Below are positions 37,767-49,100 of a stretch of 64,000 nucleotides of DNA, in pieces. The notes beneath the pieces are model-generated. The model saw only the letters and a list, made by a program, of their open reading frames with translations. It was not told where the DNA came from and made no database searches. Source of the DNA: Cylindrospermopsis curvispora GIHE-G1 (lineage in GTDB: Bacteria > Cyanobacteriota > Cyanobacteriia > Cyanobacteriales > Nostocaceae); NCBI RefSeq assembly GCF_014489415.1, contig NZ_CP060822.1, forward strand, positions 2,899,501-2,963,500, given 5' to 3'. The stretch's first letter is position 1. The number at the start of each line of letters is the position of its first letter. The position numbers and the translations under genes are program-made.

Positions 37767-40751
37767 TATTAAACTCAACCTAGGAAAATCTATTGCTATG
37801 TCCCGTGGGTGATTGTTGATAACGCTACCTTTTATCGTAGTGGTGCGATTGCTCAATACTTATTATGATTTGTAAATCACAGTCAAAAAGCGCTTTTGGT
37901 GAGGGTATGTGCTGCGCACCAATTTTTTTCGATGGTGGGGGTTGACTATTGACCCTTGGACGTGATACCCTAATAATGGAAATATTTGCACTTTTTTTGC
38001 AAATGCTCACACTCCATTATATTCAACCTTCATAGTACCACATTTTTATCCCTTCGACCATAAAAAAACTTATCTCATCCCCCCATAAATATAATTTTTT
38101 CTTATTATTTATCTCTATACATACATGAATGTAGATGGATAAATTTTATCCCGCAATCCCTTTGGTTTGTTGGGTTTCGTATTAAACTCAACCTAGGAAA
38201 ATCTATTGCTATGTCCCGTAGGTGATTGTTGATAACGCTACCTTTTATCGTAGTGGTGCGATTGCTCAATACTTATTATAATTTGTAAATCACAGTCAAA
38301 AAGCGCTTTTGGTGAGGGTATGTGCTGCGCACCAATTTTTTTCGATGGTGGGGGTTGACTATTGACCCTTGGACGTGATACCCTAATAATGGAAATATTT
38401 GCACTTTTTTTGCAAATGCTCACACTCCATTATATTTAACCTTCATAGTACCACATTTTTATCCCTTCGACCATAAAAAAACTTATCTCATCCCCTCATA
38501 AATATAATTTTTTCTTATTATTTATCTCTATACATACATGAATGTAGATGGATAAATTTTATCCCGCAATCCCTTTGGTTTGTTGGGTTTCGTATTAAAC
38601 TCAACCTAGGAAAATCTATTGCTATGTCCCGTAGGTGATTGTTGATAACGCTACCTTTTATCGTAGTGGTGCGATTGCTCAATACTTATTATAATTTGTA
38701 AATCACAGTCAAAAAGCGCTTTTGGTGAGGGTATGTGCTGCGCACCAATTTTTTTCGATGGTGGGGGTTGACTATTGACCCTTGGACGTGATACCCTAAT
38801 AATGGAAATATTTGCACTTTTTTTGCAAATGCTCACACTCCATTATATTTAACCTTCATAGTACCACATTTTTATCCCTTCGACCATAAAAAAACTTATC
38901 TCATCCCCTCATAAATATAATTTTTTCTTATTATTTATCTCTATACATACATGAATGTAGATGGATAAATTTTATCCCGCAATCCCTTTGGTTTGTTGGG
39001 TTTCGTATTAAACTCAACCTAGGAAAATCTATTGCTACGTCCCGTGGGTGATTGTTGATAACGCTACCTTTTATCGTAGTGGTGCGATTGCTCAATACTT
39101 ATTATAATTTGTAAATCACAGTCAAAAAGCGCTTTTGGTGAGGGTATGTGCTGCGCACCAATTTTTTTCGATGGTGGGGGTTGACTATTGACCCTTGGAC
39201 GTGATACCCTAATAATGGAAATATTTGCACTTTTTTTGCAAATGCTCACACTCCATTATATTTAACCTTCATAGTACCACATTTTTATCCCTTCGACCAT
39301 AAAAAAACTTATCTCATCCCCCCATAAATATAATTTTTTCTTATTATTTATCTCTATACATACATGAATGTAGATGGATAAATTTTATCCCGCAATCCCG
39401 TTGGTTTGTTGGGTTTCGTATTAAACTCAACCTAGGAAAATCTATTGCTACGTCCCGTAGGTGATTGTTGATAACGCTACCTTTTATCGTAGTGGTGCGA
39501 TTGCTCAATACTTATTATAATTTGTCAATCACAGTCAAAAAGCGCTTTTGGTGAGGGTATGTGCTGCGCACCAATTTTTTTCGATGGTGGGGGTTGACTA
39601 TTGACCCTTGGACGTGATACCCTCATAATGGAAATATTTGCACTTTTTTTGCAAATGCTCACACTCCATTATACTCAACCTTCATAGTACCACATTTTTA
39701 TCCCTTCGACCATAAAAAAACTTATCTCATCCCCCCATAAATATAATTTTTTCTTATTATTTATCTCTATACATACATGAATGTAGATGGATAAATTTTA
39801 TCCCGCAATCCCGTTGGTTTGTTGGGTTTCGTATTAAACTCAACCTAGGAAAATCTATTGCTACGTCCCGTGGGTGATTGTTGATAACGCTACCTTTTAT
39901 CGTAGTGGTGCGATTGCTCAATACTTATTATAATTTGTCAATCACAGTCAAAAAGCGCTTTTGGTGAGGTATGTGCTGCGCACCAATTTTTTTCGATGGT
40001 GGGGGTTGACTATTGACCCTTGGACGTGATACCCTAATAATGGAAATATTTGCACTTTTTTTGCAAATGCTCACACTCCATTATATTTAACCTTCATAGT
40101 ACCACATTTTTATCCCTTCGACCATAAAAAAACTTATCTCATCCCCCCATAAATATAATTTTTTCTTATTATTTATCTCTATACATACATGAATGTAGAT
40201 GGATAAATTTTATCCCGCAATCCCGTTGGTTTGTTGGGTTTCGTATTAAACTCAACCTAGGAAAATCTATTGCTATGTCCCGTGGGTGATTGCTGATAAC
40301 GCTACCTTTCATCGTAGTGGTTCGATTGCTCAATATTTATTGAGATTTGTAAATCACAGTCAAAAAGCGCTTTTGGTGAGGGTATGTGCTGCGCACCAAT
40401 TTTTTTCGATGGTGGGGGTTGACTATTGACCCTTGGACATGATACCCTGATAATGGAAATATTTGCACTTTTTTTGCAAATGCTCGCACTCCATTATACT
40501 CAACCTTCATAGTACCACATTTTTATCCCTTCGACCATAAAAAAACTTATCTCATCCCCCCATAAATATAATTTTTTCTTATTATTTATCTCTATATATA
40601 CATACATGAATGTAGATGGATAAATTTTATCCCGCAATCCCCTTGGTTTGTTGAGTTTCGTATTAAACTCAACCTAGGAAAATCTATTGCTACGTCCCGT
40701 GGGTGATTGCTGATAACGCTACCTTTCATCGTAGTGGTCCGATTGCTCAAT
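37755..40751. repeat. tandem array of a 413-bp unit, 7 full copies plus a 103-bp partial
   Basis: Units begin at 37755, 38168, 38581, 38994, 39407, 39820 and 40232, with the partial copy at 40649. Spacing is 413 bp except for 412 (one base lost after GGTGAG in unit 6) and 417 (extra TATA-type bases in unit 7). Units differ by only a few substitutions. Each opens with a degenerate form of the common cyanobacterial TGTTGGGTTTCGT...CTCAACCTAGG hairpin and contains hairpins ATTTGCA/TGCAAAT and GGATAA/TTATCC. The minus-strand 61-codon ORF seen in the first four units is broken by a TGA in units 5 and 6, so coding is unlikely. Confidence 0.95.
37949..37977 (+). promoter_or_regulatory. candidate sigma70 promoter, repeated in every array unit
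   Basis: TTGACC, a 16-base spacer and TAATAAT form a near-consensus promoter in unit 1. It recurs in every full unit at the same offset, with the -10 changed to TCATAAT in unit 5 and TGATAAT in unit 7. About 10 bases after it lies the hairpin ATTTGCA-loop-TGCAAAT. If active, the array would make seven similar short RNAs. Confidence 0.4.
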
Positions 40752-40752
40752 T

Positions 40753-40888
40753 AGGCGTTTTGTACCTGGTTGACTTTCAGTCCTAATTCAAGAGGGATTA
40801 ATTGGGCAATATTCAACATATTTTTAGTGATTAATAATACTAAAAATGGTAGAGTCCTGACAGAATGGAAAGTTCACATAATTGGCAA
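40753..40888. repeat. 136-bp direct repeat, right copy (truncated tex 5' end)
   Basis: A diverged copy of 36569-36704. On the minus strand it would encode the first 22 residues of Tex and is then cut off where the tandem array begins. It is a relic rather than a gene. Confidence 0.85.
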
Positions 40889-41028
40889 ATCATTCAAATG
40901 TCAACTAATTAACATATTTAGATCCCCCAGCTATTGTAAAGGAAAGTTAATCAATTATATAATTTCTTCTTATTTCCAGTGCGGGTTGAGTTTTTCAACC
41001 TCGTGTTTTAGTTCAGGATGTGATTAAA

Positions 41029-41250
41029 ATGCCCTTGTTTTTTCTAGTTCCAGTACTTACCGCTTGTATAACTGGTTATTTTTTCAATAAAAAAAATCTG
41101 GAGATTGCTTATATTGCTGGTATATTAACAGCTGTTACCCTGGTGGTGAGCCTGTTTTTAGCATCCTGGCAACTTCAGTTAGTGTTATTGGCAGTGATAA
41201 TTTTCTTTTCTAACCAACTGTTGGCTAAAATTAACACCAATGACCGTTGA
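41029..41250 (+). CDS. small two-helix membrane protein
   Basis: A hypothetical protein of 73 residues from ATG 41029 (76 if the GTG at 41020 is used). AGGA at 41015-41018 fits the ATG better. Two hydrophobic segments (about 2-17 and 26-62, AGILTAVTLVVSLFLAS, LQLVLLAVIIFF) make up most of it. No family was recognised. It converges on clcA with an 11-bp gap. Confidence 0.55.
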   Translation: MPLFFLVPVLTACITGYFFNKKNLEIAYIAGILTAVTLVVSLFLASWQLQLVLLAVIIFFSNQLLAKINTNDR

Positions 41251-41261
41251 TTCTGTGACCT

Positions 41262-43865
41262 CTAAATTTCCCCTCTGACTAGTATGACCGTACTATTAAC
41301 ACCCGAGGCAATAGTTTCAGGAATATTACCGTGGATTGCCTGTTGTAATAGTCCCTCCCGGGAAGCACCTAAAACCACCACATCGAAACCTTCTGTGTTA
41401 ACTAGTTCAATCACTGCTTGACTAACCGACTCACCTTGTAAAGACGCAGCAATTACTTGACCATGAATGTTTCGGTTACGAATTAGTTGGCGAGTAGACT
41501 CCTCTAAAACGTGCATATCCGGTTCCTTTTCCCAGGGTTTGACCACCTGGGTAAGGCGAATTTCTGGATTTTCTACTAAGCTTACTAAAGCTGGTAATAA
41601 TTTAATAGCTACGGGTGCATTTGGTCCTCCAGCCATGGGTACTAACCATCGATGAAAATTAGCAAGGTATGATTTACTATGTAAGCTACTTAATTTGACC
41701 AAAACGACATCACAGGTGGCTTGACGAATAATCGTATCTACCACAGTACCAAAAATTCTTCCTGGTGTGGAGGTGTTTCCTTTCCAACCCATAAAAATTA
41801 AATCTATATGTCGTTCCTTAATGGTTTCTAGAATGGCCTGGGCCACATCATGAGCAACCCGTATTTGGGTGTGGATGGGAATTTGCCATGTTTTGGCTAA
41901 GGATTCGGCGTGTCTAAGTATCCTTCTGCTTTTTGTCGTTTTGACCTTGGTTTCAGAAGGAGAACTATGACGAGACACTAAAATAATCTGTAAGCATTCT
42001 AATTCATAATGGCGTTCTTGAGCAATCCTGGCAGCCATTTCTAATAGAGTTTCCGCTGTGTCTGGATTAGATAGGGTAACTAATAGTCTACCTCTTCCAG
42101 TGCTAGGCGATCGCGTTTGATATACCAGATATGATGGTTCTGGCTGAGGTCCAGAGGAGATATTTTTACAGTTAATGCTATCTGCTTCTGCTCTAATAAT
42201 ATCGCCACGAGTAATAATACCAAGAATTTTTTGTTTTTCTACCACCGGTAAGCGACTAATTTGGTGACGGTCTAGTAGGTATAAAACTTCGCTTAGGCGT
42301 TGGTCTGGTTGCACGGTCACAGGTCCCGGTGTCATAATTTCCCGTAAAGTAGTATGCTGAAACGGGTAAATGTTTTTAATATCTGACTGGGTGATAATTC
42401 CCACTAATTGACCCTGATCTACCACTGGAAACCCTCGATGATGAGAACGAGAAAAAGCTTGAATAACCTCTTTTATGGACATGTGGGCATCCAAGGTTTC
42501 TACTCGTTTTTGCATTACATCTTCAGCTTTTAATTTAGTTAAAACACCTTCAATGGGACTGTTTTTTTCAATGGTAATCCCATTCAGTTTCAGTAATTCA
42601 TCATAGAGTGAACCTGGTACAAAGTAATCTGCAACCAAATAAGCTGTTACAGCAACAATCATTAAAGGTAATACTAAATTAAAGTCCGTAGTTAGTTCAA
42701 AAACAATGACAATAGCAGTAATAGGAACTTTAGATACTGCACTAAAGAACCCACCCATTCCTGCTAAAGCATAGGTATTAAGGGAACCAAAACCCAAAAA
42801 TTGCACCTCAAAAACGCCGATAATATGACCCAAACAAGAACCCAAAATCAAGCTGGGGGCAAATAATCCCCCTGGTGCACCCGAAGCAAAGCCAATTAGG
42901 GTGAGAATAAATTGACTAATAAAGGTAATAGTAGCTAATGACAGATTAGGCTCACTGGCAATCATGTATGCTCGCAAACCAGCATTATCTCTATAGTATT
43001 CTGGTAGCAAAGCCACAATCAAACCAGAAATTAGACCTGCTAGAGCTACTCGTAAAGGTAAGGTAATATGCAGTCTTTGATAAATTTTCAGACTCAGTCT
43101 TAGCCCATGACGAAACACAGCACTGAATAGGCCAATAATTACCCCTAAAAGCAGGAAAACGGGGATTTCTGGGAGATAAAACTGAGCAGAATAGTTAATC
43201 AGTTCTCGATTCAGTTGTAAAGTACCACCACCTAGCAATCTAGAAATTACCCCCCCAATAAAACAGGCAATAATAGCAGTTCCCAGAGTTAATTCCGACA
43301 GGTCTTTCAGTAGTTCCTCAATAATAAATAATACTCCAGTAATGGGAGCATTAAAAGCAGCAGATAACCCCGCACCCGCACCTGCAGCAATCATTTGGCG
43401 ACGATGTTCAGGAGATGTGGGAACTAGACGGCTCATCCCCGCAGCTAAACCCGCACCAACCTGTATAGTCGGTCCCTGTCTCCCCAAGATTAAACCTGAT
43501 CCCAAGGCAAAAATAGTACTGATTAACTTTATCCCCGCCACTTGCCAAGATAACCTGATGGGAACATTACCTAAACTGGCTTTCACTTGGGGTATACCAC
43601 TACCAGCAGCTTCCGGAGCAAATCGTTGGATTAACCAACCAGCAAAAAACCCGAACCCCATGCCAATCAACGGTAATGCTACCCAAGCTGGTAAAATATG
43701 GGTGCTGTGAATACGCCATGTTCCTAACCATCCCGAACCCTGTTTGAGTAAAACAGCTGATAAAGCAGCTACAATACCAATAATAGAAGCCTCCGCGATC
43801 GCCAAACCCTTTCTGGGTCGCCAGATTTGACGAAACTGTTGAGCGAGTTGATCAACAATCAACAT
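41262..43865 (-). CDS. ClC-family chloride transporter with CBS and universal-stress domains
   Basis: An 867-residue protein: a ClC membrane domain (about 20-425) with GSGIP at 88-92, GRQGP at 128-132 and GGLFAPS; two CBS domains (about 445-560); then two UspA-like domains (about 590-860). In E. coli ClcA the GREGP glutamate is the proton and gating residue, while here the position is Gln130, so channel-like or uncoupled transport is possible. CBS domains may sense adenine nucleotides. The ClC-CBS-Usp architecture occurs in cyanobacteria. Confidence 0.9.
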   Translation of the reverse strand: MLIVDQLAQQFRQIWRPRKGLAIAEASIIGIVAALSAVLLKQGSGWLGTWRIHSTHILPAWVALPLIGMGFGFFAGWLIQRFAPEAAGSGIPQVKASLGNVPIRLSWQVAGIKLISTIFALGSGLILGRQGPTIQVGAGLAAGMSRLVPTSPEHRRQMIAAGAGAGLSAAFNAPITGVLFIIEELLKDLSELTLGTAIIACFIGGVISRLLGGGTLQLNRELINYSAQFYLPEIPVFLLLGVIIGLFSAVFRHGLRLSLKIYQRLHITLPLRVALAGLISGLIVALLPEYYRDNAGLRAYMIASEPNLSLATITFISQFILTLIGFASGAPGGLFAPSLILGSCLGHIIGVFEVQFLGFGSLNTYALAGMGGFFSAVSKVPITAIVIVFELTTDFNLVLPLMIVAVTAYLVADYFVPGSLYDELLKLNGITIEKNSPIEGVLTKLKAEDVMQKRVETLDAHMSIKEVIQAFSRSHHRGFPVVDQGQLVGIITQSDIKNIYPFQHTTLREIMTPGPVTVQPDQRLSEVLYLLDRHQISRLPVVEKQKILGIITRGDIIRAEADSINCKNISSGPQPEPSYLVYQTRSPSTGRGRLLVTLSNPDTAETLLEMAARIAQERHYELECLQIILVSRHSSPSETKVKTTKSRRILRHAESLAKTWQIPIHTQIRVAHDVAQAILETIKERHIDLIFMGWKGNTSTPGRIFGTVVDTIIRQATCDVVLVKLSSLHSKSYLANFHRWLVPMAGGPNAPVAIKLLPALVSLVENPEIRLTQVVKPWEKEPDMHVLEESTRQLIRNRNIHGQVIAASLQGESVSQAVIELVNTEGFDVVVLGASREGLLQQAIHGNIPETIASGVNSTVILVRGEI

Positions 43866-43884
43866 ATAGCAACGTATAGACTTT

Positions 43885-45213
43885 TTAATAGGTTGTATTT
43901 ATTCCATTTTTACCGATAATGGAAAGGCCTTCTACTACAAGAGAAGGAGTATAACAAGAACCATTCCAATCAGCATCACTACCGATCTTAACTACCTGCT
44001 TGAGTGCGGTATAAACATTACCAGCAACCATAGTATCCTTAACTCGACCTATAACTTCTCCTTTTTCCACTACATATCCCAAATCAACATTAATAGCAAA
44101 ATCTCCAGAAATTCCCCCGCTCCCACCCAGCATTTGATCCACAATTAAACCCGTATCCATAGATTTAATTAACTCCAGCAGGGATTCTCCACCGGGTTGG
44201 ATGAGAAAATTAAACATACCAGGAGCGGGGTAGCTACCTAGACCTGGACGAAAGCCATTACCCGTAGTTCCCATACTTAGGAGACCACCAGTAGTGCGAT
44301 CGCTGTAGAAGTTGCGTAAAACCCCCTGATCAACAAATATCAAAGATCGGGTAGGGGTGCCTTCATCATCAAAAGGACAGCTATAGGGACCTGCTTGAGG
44401 ATCCTGATATATAGTAAGATTAGGTGTCATAATTGACTGGCCCAATCTATCAGACCAGGGAGAAGCTCCTTCCCACACTTGTTTAGCATTTAGGGCAGCC
44501 TGTACAGTTCCCCAAAGCATATCAGCAGCTTTAGAGGTAAACAAAATAGGCGATCGCCGGGTGGGGGTGGGAACATTTTGTTCAGCCCAGGTTAATCGCT
44601 GAAGGATTTGATGTGCCACTTTTAGGGGGTCAAGTTGACCGCGTTGAGTTTGTCCATCAGCAACGCTTAAAAAATCATCACCTCTAACCCATTCGGCGGA
44701 CATATAGCAACTGAGAGTAGTGTCACTGTAATCACAGTTTAGACCCTGACTATTAATTAACCTAATACTTTCCACATCGCATTCCCAGTCACCATTACAG
44801 ACAACATCGGGATAGATATCACGTACCTGAGCGATCGCAGTTTTGCCCCAATTTATCAGTTGTTCTACGGATACGGAAATACCTATATCAAGGTAAGATT
44901 GGGGAGAATGGGTTCCCAGTTCTACTGATTCTGGTTCATTTAGTTGACTCAGGGCCAGGGCCCGTTCTACCATCCCTGGGGGGTCTAAAGGACCGTAGGC
45001 CACAGTAAGTCCTGGACGCCCATTTTTCCACAGTCGGAGTGCAGCACCTTCGGATTGACTAGTTTCTAATTGTTTAAGACGATTAGCCTCAAAAAACACG
45101 GGACGAGAAAGTGAACGGGACTGATATACTTCTGCGGCCTCGGCCCCGGATTTTAAGGCTAGTTCCAGCAGCTGTTCAGCTTGTGTATCGTGGGAAAAGT
45201 TTGCAGGACCCAT
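43885..45213 (-). CDS. TldD/PmbA family protein (TldE/PmbA type)
   Basis: A 442-residue protein of the PmbA_TldD family. Features are the N-terminal GAEAAEVYQSRS block, YDT-type strand and C-terminal GGISGDFAINVDLGYVVEKGE. The metal-binding HEXXXH motif of TldD is absent, so this is the TldE/PmbA partner, which forms a heterodimeric zinc peptidase with TldD. The tldD gene is not in the window. It precedes clcA by 19 bp on the same strand. Confidence 0.85.
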   Translation of the reverse strand: MGPANFSHDTQAEQLLELALKSGAEAAEVYQSRSLSRPVFFEANRLKQLETSQSEGAALRLWKNGRPGLTVAYGPLDPPGMVERALALSQLNEPESVELGTHSPQSYLDIGISVSVEQLINWGKTAIAQVRDIYPDVVCNGDWECDVESIRLINSQGLNCDYSDTTLSCYMSAEWVRGDDFLSVADGQTQRGQLDPLKVAHQILQRLTWAEQNVPTPTRRSPILFTSKAADMLWGTVQAALNAKQVWEGASPWSDRLGQSIMTPNLTIYQDPQAGPYSCPFDDEGTPTRSLIFVDQGVLRNFYSDRTTGGLLSMGTTGNGFRPGLGSYPAPGMFNFLIQPGGESLLELIKSMDTGLIVDQMLGGSGGISGDFAINVDLGYVVEKGEVIGRVKDTMVAGNVYTALKQVVKIGSDADWNGSCYTPSLVVEGLSIIGKNGINTTY

Positions 45214-45235
45214 GTTCCTTAATTCATGATATGTG

Positions 45236-45400
45236 TTGACTTCTCCCCGCCCTAAAGAGACGGGGATTCATTAGAACCGTTTTTGTGCGGAGGTTCGTTA
45301 TGCCGAAAGTTCCACAAGCGTACTCTAATTGGCGCAGTCAAAGTCGCCTTACTGACTCCATCTAGAGCTAGTCCAAATATTGTCCATACTTTTGTGTTGC
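45236..45400 (-). mobile_element. IS200/IS605-like 3' end remnant at the left edge of the defence island
   Basis: The minus strand shows an in-frame tail GSNESPSL ending at a TAG inside a CCCCG/CGGGG hairpin (45245-45265), then TCAA at 45236-45239, the type of right-cleavage tetranucleotide used by IS605-like elements. No complete TnpA or TnpB gene remains. The inner boundary (about 45400) is approximate. This stretch separates pmbA from brxB. The rest of 45214-45541 shows no gene, and no brxA. Confidence 0.5.
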
Positions 45401-45541
45401 ACCTACAAACAGCTTATCAAACCGGGGGAAAAAATTAGCAATTTCTTCCCCAAAAAGCAGGATCTCACAGTTGAAATAGTTTTTAAAAAATCCTAAACAC
45501 ATCCTTGTTTGGAAATAAAGATATAGAAGAGAATAAAGTTT

Positions 45542-46153
45542 ATGGCACTAGATATAGAAACACAACCAATACAAGAGAGATTTCAGCACCTGCTAAAAGT
45601 TATTTCTGGCGATCGCTTTCTGAAAAAGCAGGGTTTAGGAAACGAAGTGCCATTTTTTATCTGTCCCTATAGACCAGAAGAGTCAGTAGAAATGGAACAC
45701 ATTCAGCAACAACTTACCAAGAGCCTCAATCAAGCTGGGCTTGGCGTGCTGGAAATTAACTTGTATAATCTTTCCATTGAGCTTTTACAAAAGCGAGGTG
45801 TGTGGGAGCAAATTCTTGACATTGAGCCTTCAGTTTCTAAAGAGCAACTCAGGGAGCTACTGCAAGGGGTTCTTGATCCCGAAAAGCATCTTGTACCAGC
45901 TATTGCGGAAAAAATGGCCCAGAGGGAATTCGCTGTTATGTTTATTTCCGGGGTGGGTGAGGTATTTCCTTACATTCGCTCCCATAATGTTCTCAACAAC
46001 CTCCAAAGCACTGCCAAGGAGCACCCCACGGTAATGTTCTTCCCAGGGGCCTACACCCATTCCTTAGAAACCGGTCCATCCCTGGATCTCTTTGGGCGAT
46101 TGCGGGATGACAAATACTACCGAGCATTTAATATCTTTCATTACGAACCATAG
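45542..46153 (+). CDS. brxB: BREX protein BrxB (DUF1788)
   Basis: A 203-residue DUF1788 protein, recognised by FFICPYRPE, MFISGVGEVFPYIRSHNVLNNLQ and VMFFPGAYT. BrxB is a core component of type 1 BREX and is required for phage resistance, although its biochemical role is unclear. It is the first gene of the operon here. BrxA (DUF1819), which normally precedes it, is missing. BrxC starts 9 bp downstream. Confidence 0.92.
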   Translation: MALDIETQPIQERFQHLLKVISGDRFLKKQGLGNEVPFFICPYRPEESVEMEHIQQQLTKSLNQAGLGVLEINLYNLSIELLQKRGVWEQILDIEPSVSKEQLRELLQGVLDPEKHLVPAIAEKMAQREFAVMFISGVGEVFPYIRSHNVLNNLQSTAKEHPTVMFFPGAYTHSLETGPSLDLFGRLRDDKYYRAFNIFHYEP

Positions 46154-46162
46154 GACCACACC

Positions 46163-49100
46163 ATGACCTTAAAGACTATTTTTCAGAAGCCAATTGACCG
46201 CCCCATTGAAGGAGTCATCAAAGCAGATGACGAAGCAAGCCTACGGATTGAAATTGAAGAATATGTACTCACTAACGAGATAGAGAAGCGACTGGAGGAA
46301 TTTCTTCATGCTTACAACAATTACCAGGGTGCCAATGGGGTGTGGGTGTCAGGTTTCTTTGGTTCTGGTAAATCTCACCTGCTCAAGATGTTAGCACTGC
46401 TACTGGAAAATAGATCTGTGGATGGGATACCGGTACTACATTCCTTCCTACCCAAGTGCGGTGAAAATGAAATGCTCCGGGGTGACCTCAAAAAGGCTGT
46501 CTCCATCCCATCAAAAAGTATTCTCTTTAACATTGACCAAAAGGCTGATGTAATTAGCAAGACTGAAATAGATGCCCTCCTAGCTGTCTTTGTCAAAGTA
46601 TTTGACGAGATGTGCGGCTATTATGGTAAACATGGCTACATTGCCCAATTTGAGCGGGACTTAGATAGCCGTGGTCAATATGAAAGCTTTAAATCAGCAT
46701 ACAAAGAAGTGGCCCATCGACCCTGGGAAGAAGGTCGGGAGCAGGCCCTGTTAGAGTCCAAAAACATTGCCATCGCCTATGGCCAAACCGTAGGTGGCGA
46801 TGCGATCGCAGGTCAAGGAATTCTCGACAAGTATCGCAGTCAATACAAGGTTTCTATTGAGGACTTTGCTAAAGCGGTTTTTGACTATGTGGAGCAACAA
46901 GGGAAAAACTTCCGCTTAAACTTCTTCGTAGATGAGGTAGGGCAATACATCGCCGACAATGTAAAATTAATGACCAACCTGCAAACCGTTGCAGAAAGCC
47001 TGGCTACCAAGTGTAGGGGACGCGCTTGGGTTATGGTTACCGCCCAAGAAGATATGGACTCAGTATTAGGAGAAGATAGTCGTCAACAAACCAACGATTT
47101 TTCCAAGATTCAAGCTCGGTTTGCCAACCGGATGAAACTTACCAGCCAAGATGTTGCTGAAGTCATTCAAAAGCGACTGCTCATGAAAAATGAAGTTGGC
47201 AAGAATGTGCTCTCAAAATTATATGATGACCAAGCGAATAACTTTAAGACCCTTTTTGATTTCGTTGATGGATCCCAGACCTACCGTAATTTTCAGGATC
47301 GGGATCACTTTATCCAGAGCTATCCTTTTATACCTTACCAGTTTCCCCTTTTCCAAGCTGCCATTCAAAATCTATCAGCTCACAATGCGTTTGAAGGCAA
47401 GCACAGCTCTGTTGGAGAGCGTTCCATGTTAGGTGTTTTTCAGCAAGTTGCTATACAGATTAGTGAATATGAGGAAGGTCAACTTGCCACCTTCGACCTC
47501 ATGTTTGAAGGTATCCGTTCAGCACTAAAATCCAGCATCCAGCAAGCCATTTTACAGGCGGAGCGACACCTGCGTAACACTTTTGCTATCCAGCTGTTAA
47601 AAGCCCTGTTCCTGGTCAAATATGTAAGAGAATTTAAGGCAACACAGCGCAACCTCTGTGTGTTGATGTTTGATCGGTTCAATTGCCATATCACGGACTT
47701 GCGTAAGAGAGTAGAGGAAGGACTAAACCTATTAGAGCAAGAAACCTACATCCAGCGCCACGGGGAACTCTACGAGTATCTAACGGATGAAGAAAAAGAC
47801 GTGGAACAGGAGATTAAGAATACGGAGGTAGACAAAAGAGCTGTTGCTGAAGAGTTAGAAAAGCTAGTCTTCGATCACACCCTCAAGCTGAAAAAGATTC
47901 GCTCCAACTCACAGGATTATCCCTTTTGTAAAAAGATAGATGATCGTCTCTATAGTCGGGAATGTGAATTGACAATACACATCATCTCCCCGTTCAATGA
48001 AAATGCTGAGAATGAAGATAACCTGCGCGCCCAGTCCATGGGACGTGATGAACTGGTAGTGATTATACCACCAGAGGAAAGACTCATGCGCGACCTTATC
48101 ATGTACAAACAGACAGATAAATATATCAGCCAGAATGTGTCCATTACCCAAAAGGATTCAGTTAAAAGCATACTCACCGATAAGAATTCCCAGAATAGGC
48201 AACGCTACACAGATCTCCAGCAACGGGTACACACATTATTGAGTAAATCAAAACTCATCCTTAATGGCAGCTATATTGAAGTAGGGGGAGATGACCCCCA
48301 GAATCGCATCCTCAAGGGATTTGAGGATCTGATCCTCAAAACCTATCCCAATTTACAAATGCTGCGCGGTATGGTTTATACGGAAAAAGATCTGTCCGAG
48401 GCACTAAACAAACCTGAACAGCTTCGTGAAGACACCGAACCAGAGCAGGAGGTGCTTGCTTCCATTCAGCACAATAAAGATCTTGGAGTAAGGACAACCC
48501 TAAAAACGCTAATAGACAAATTTGAACGTAAACCTTATGGCTGGCATCATGCAGCCCTATTGCACAATGTAGCGAGTCTTTGTGCCCGAGGTAAGCTGGA
48601 AGTACGCTGGGACAGCAATCTATTGGATGGTAATGAGCTACTCAAAGCACTAACCAACACCCGTGACCACATGAACATCATTCTTGAACCGCAAATAGAT
48701 TTCACTGCTTCCCAGGTACGGGCATTAAAGAAACTATATACTGACTTTTTTAACGAACCAGCTCCCAGCGGAGATGCCAAACTACTGGGACAAAAAACCG
48801 CAACCGCCATTTCCGACTTAATTGATAGGCTTGAAGCCCTTTCTACTTCACACTATCCCTTTAAAGAAAAACTTAGTAGTGCGATCGCCAGACTGAGAAC
48901 CATAAATGGCAAACCTTATGCCTGGTATCTTACAGACCTTATCAAACAAGAAGATGAACTGCTTGACCTGAAAGAACAAACCATTGATCCGATTTGTACA
49001 TTTATGAACGGTTTACAGCGAAAGATATTCGATTGTGCCCAGGCGTTTGTTAAAGAGCAGGAAGCGAACTTCTGGAGAGTGAATGCTCCTCAAGAGAAAA

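Noticed and set aside
37825-39249. Four identical minus-strand 61-codon ORFs in the tandem array as a protein family
   Set aside because: The same frame has a TGA in units 5 and 6 and changes in unit 7. Identity follows from recent amplification, with no sign of coding constraint and no clear ribosome site.
40770-41027. + strand ORF across the truncated tex copy
   Set aside because: It is the antisense of the duplicated tex leader, and a matching shadow exists at 36541-36729.
41020-41028. GTG start for the small membrane protein
   Set aside because: The AGGA site is too close to the GTG and well placed for the ATG at 41029.
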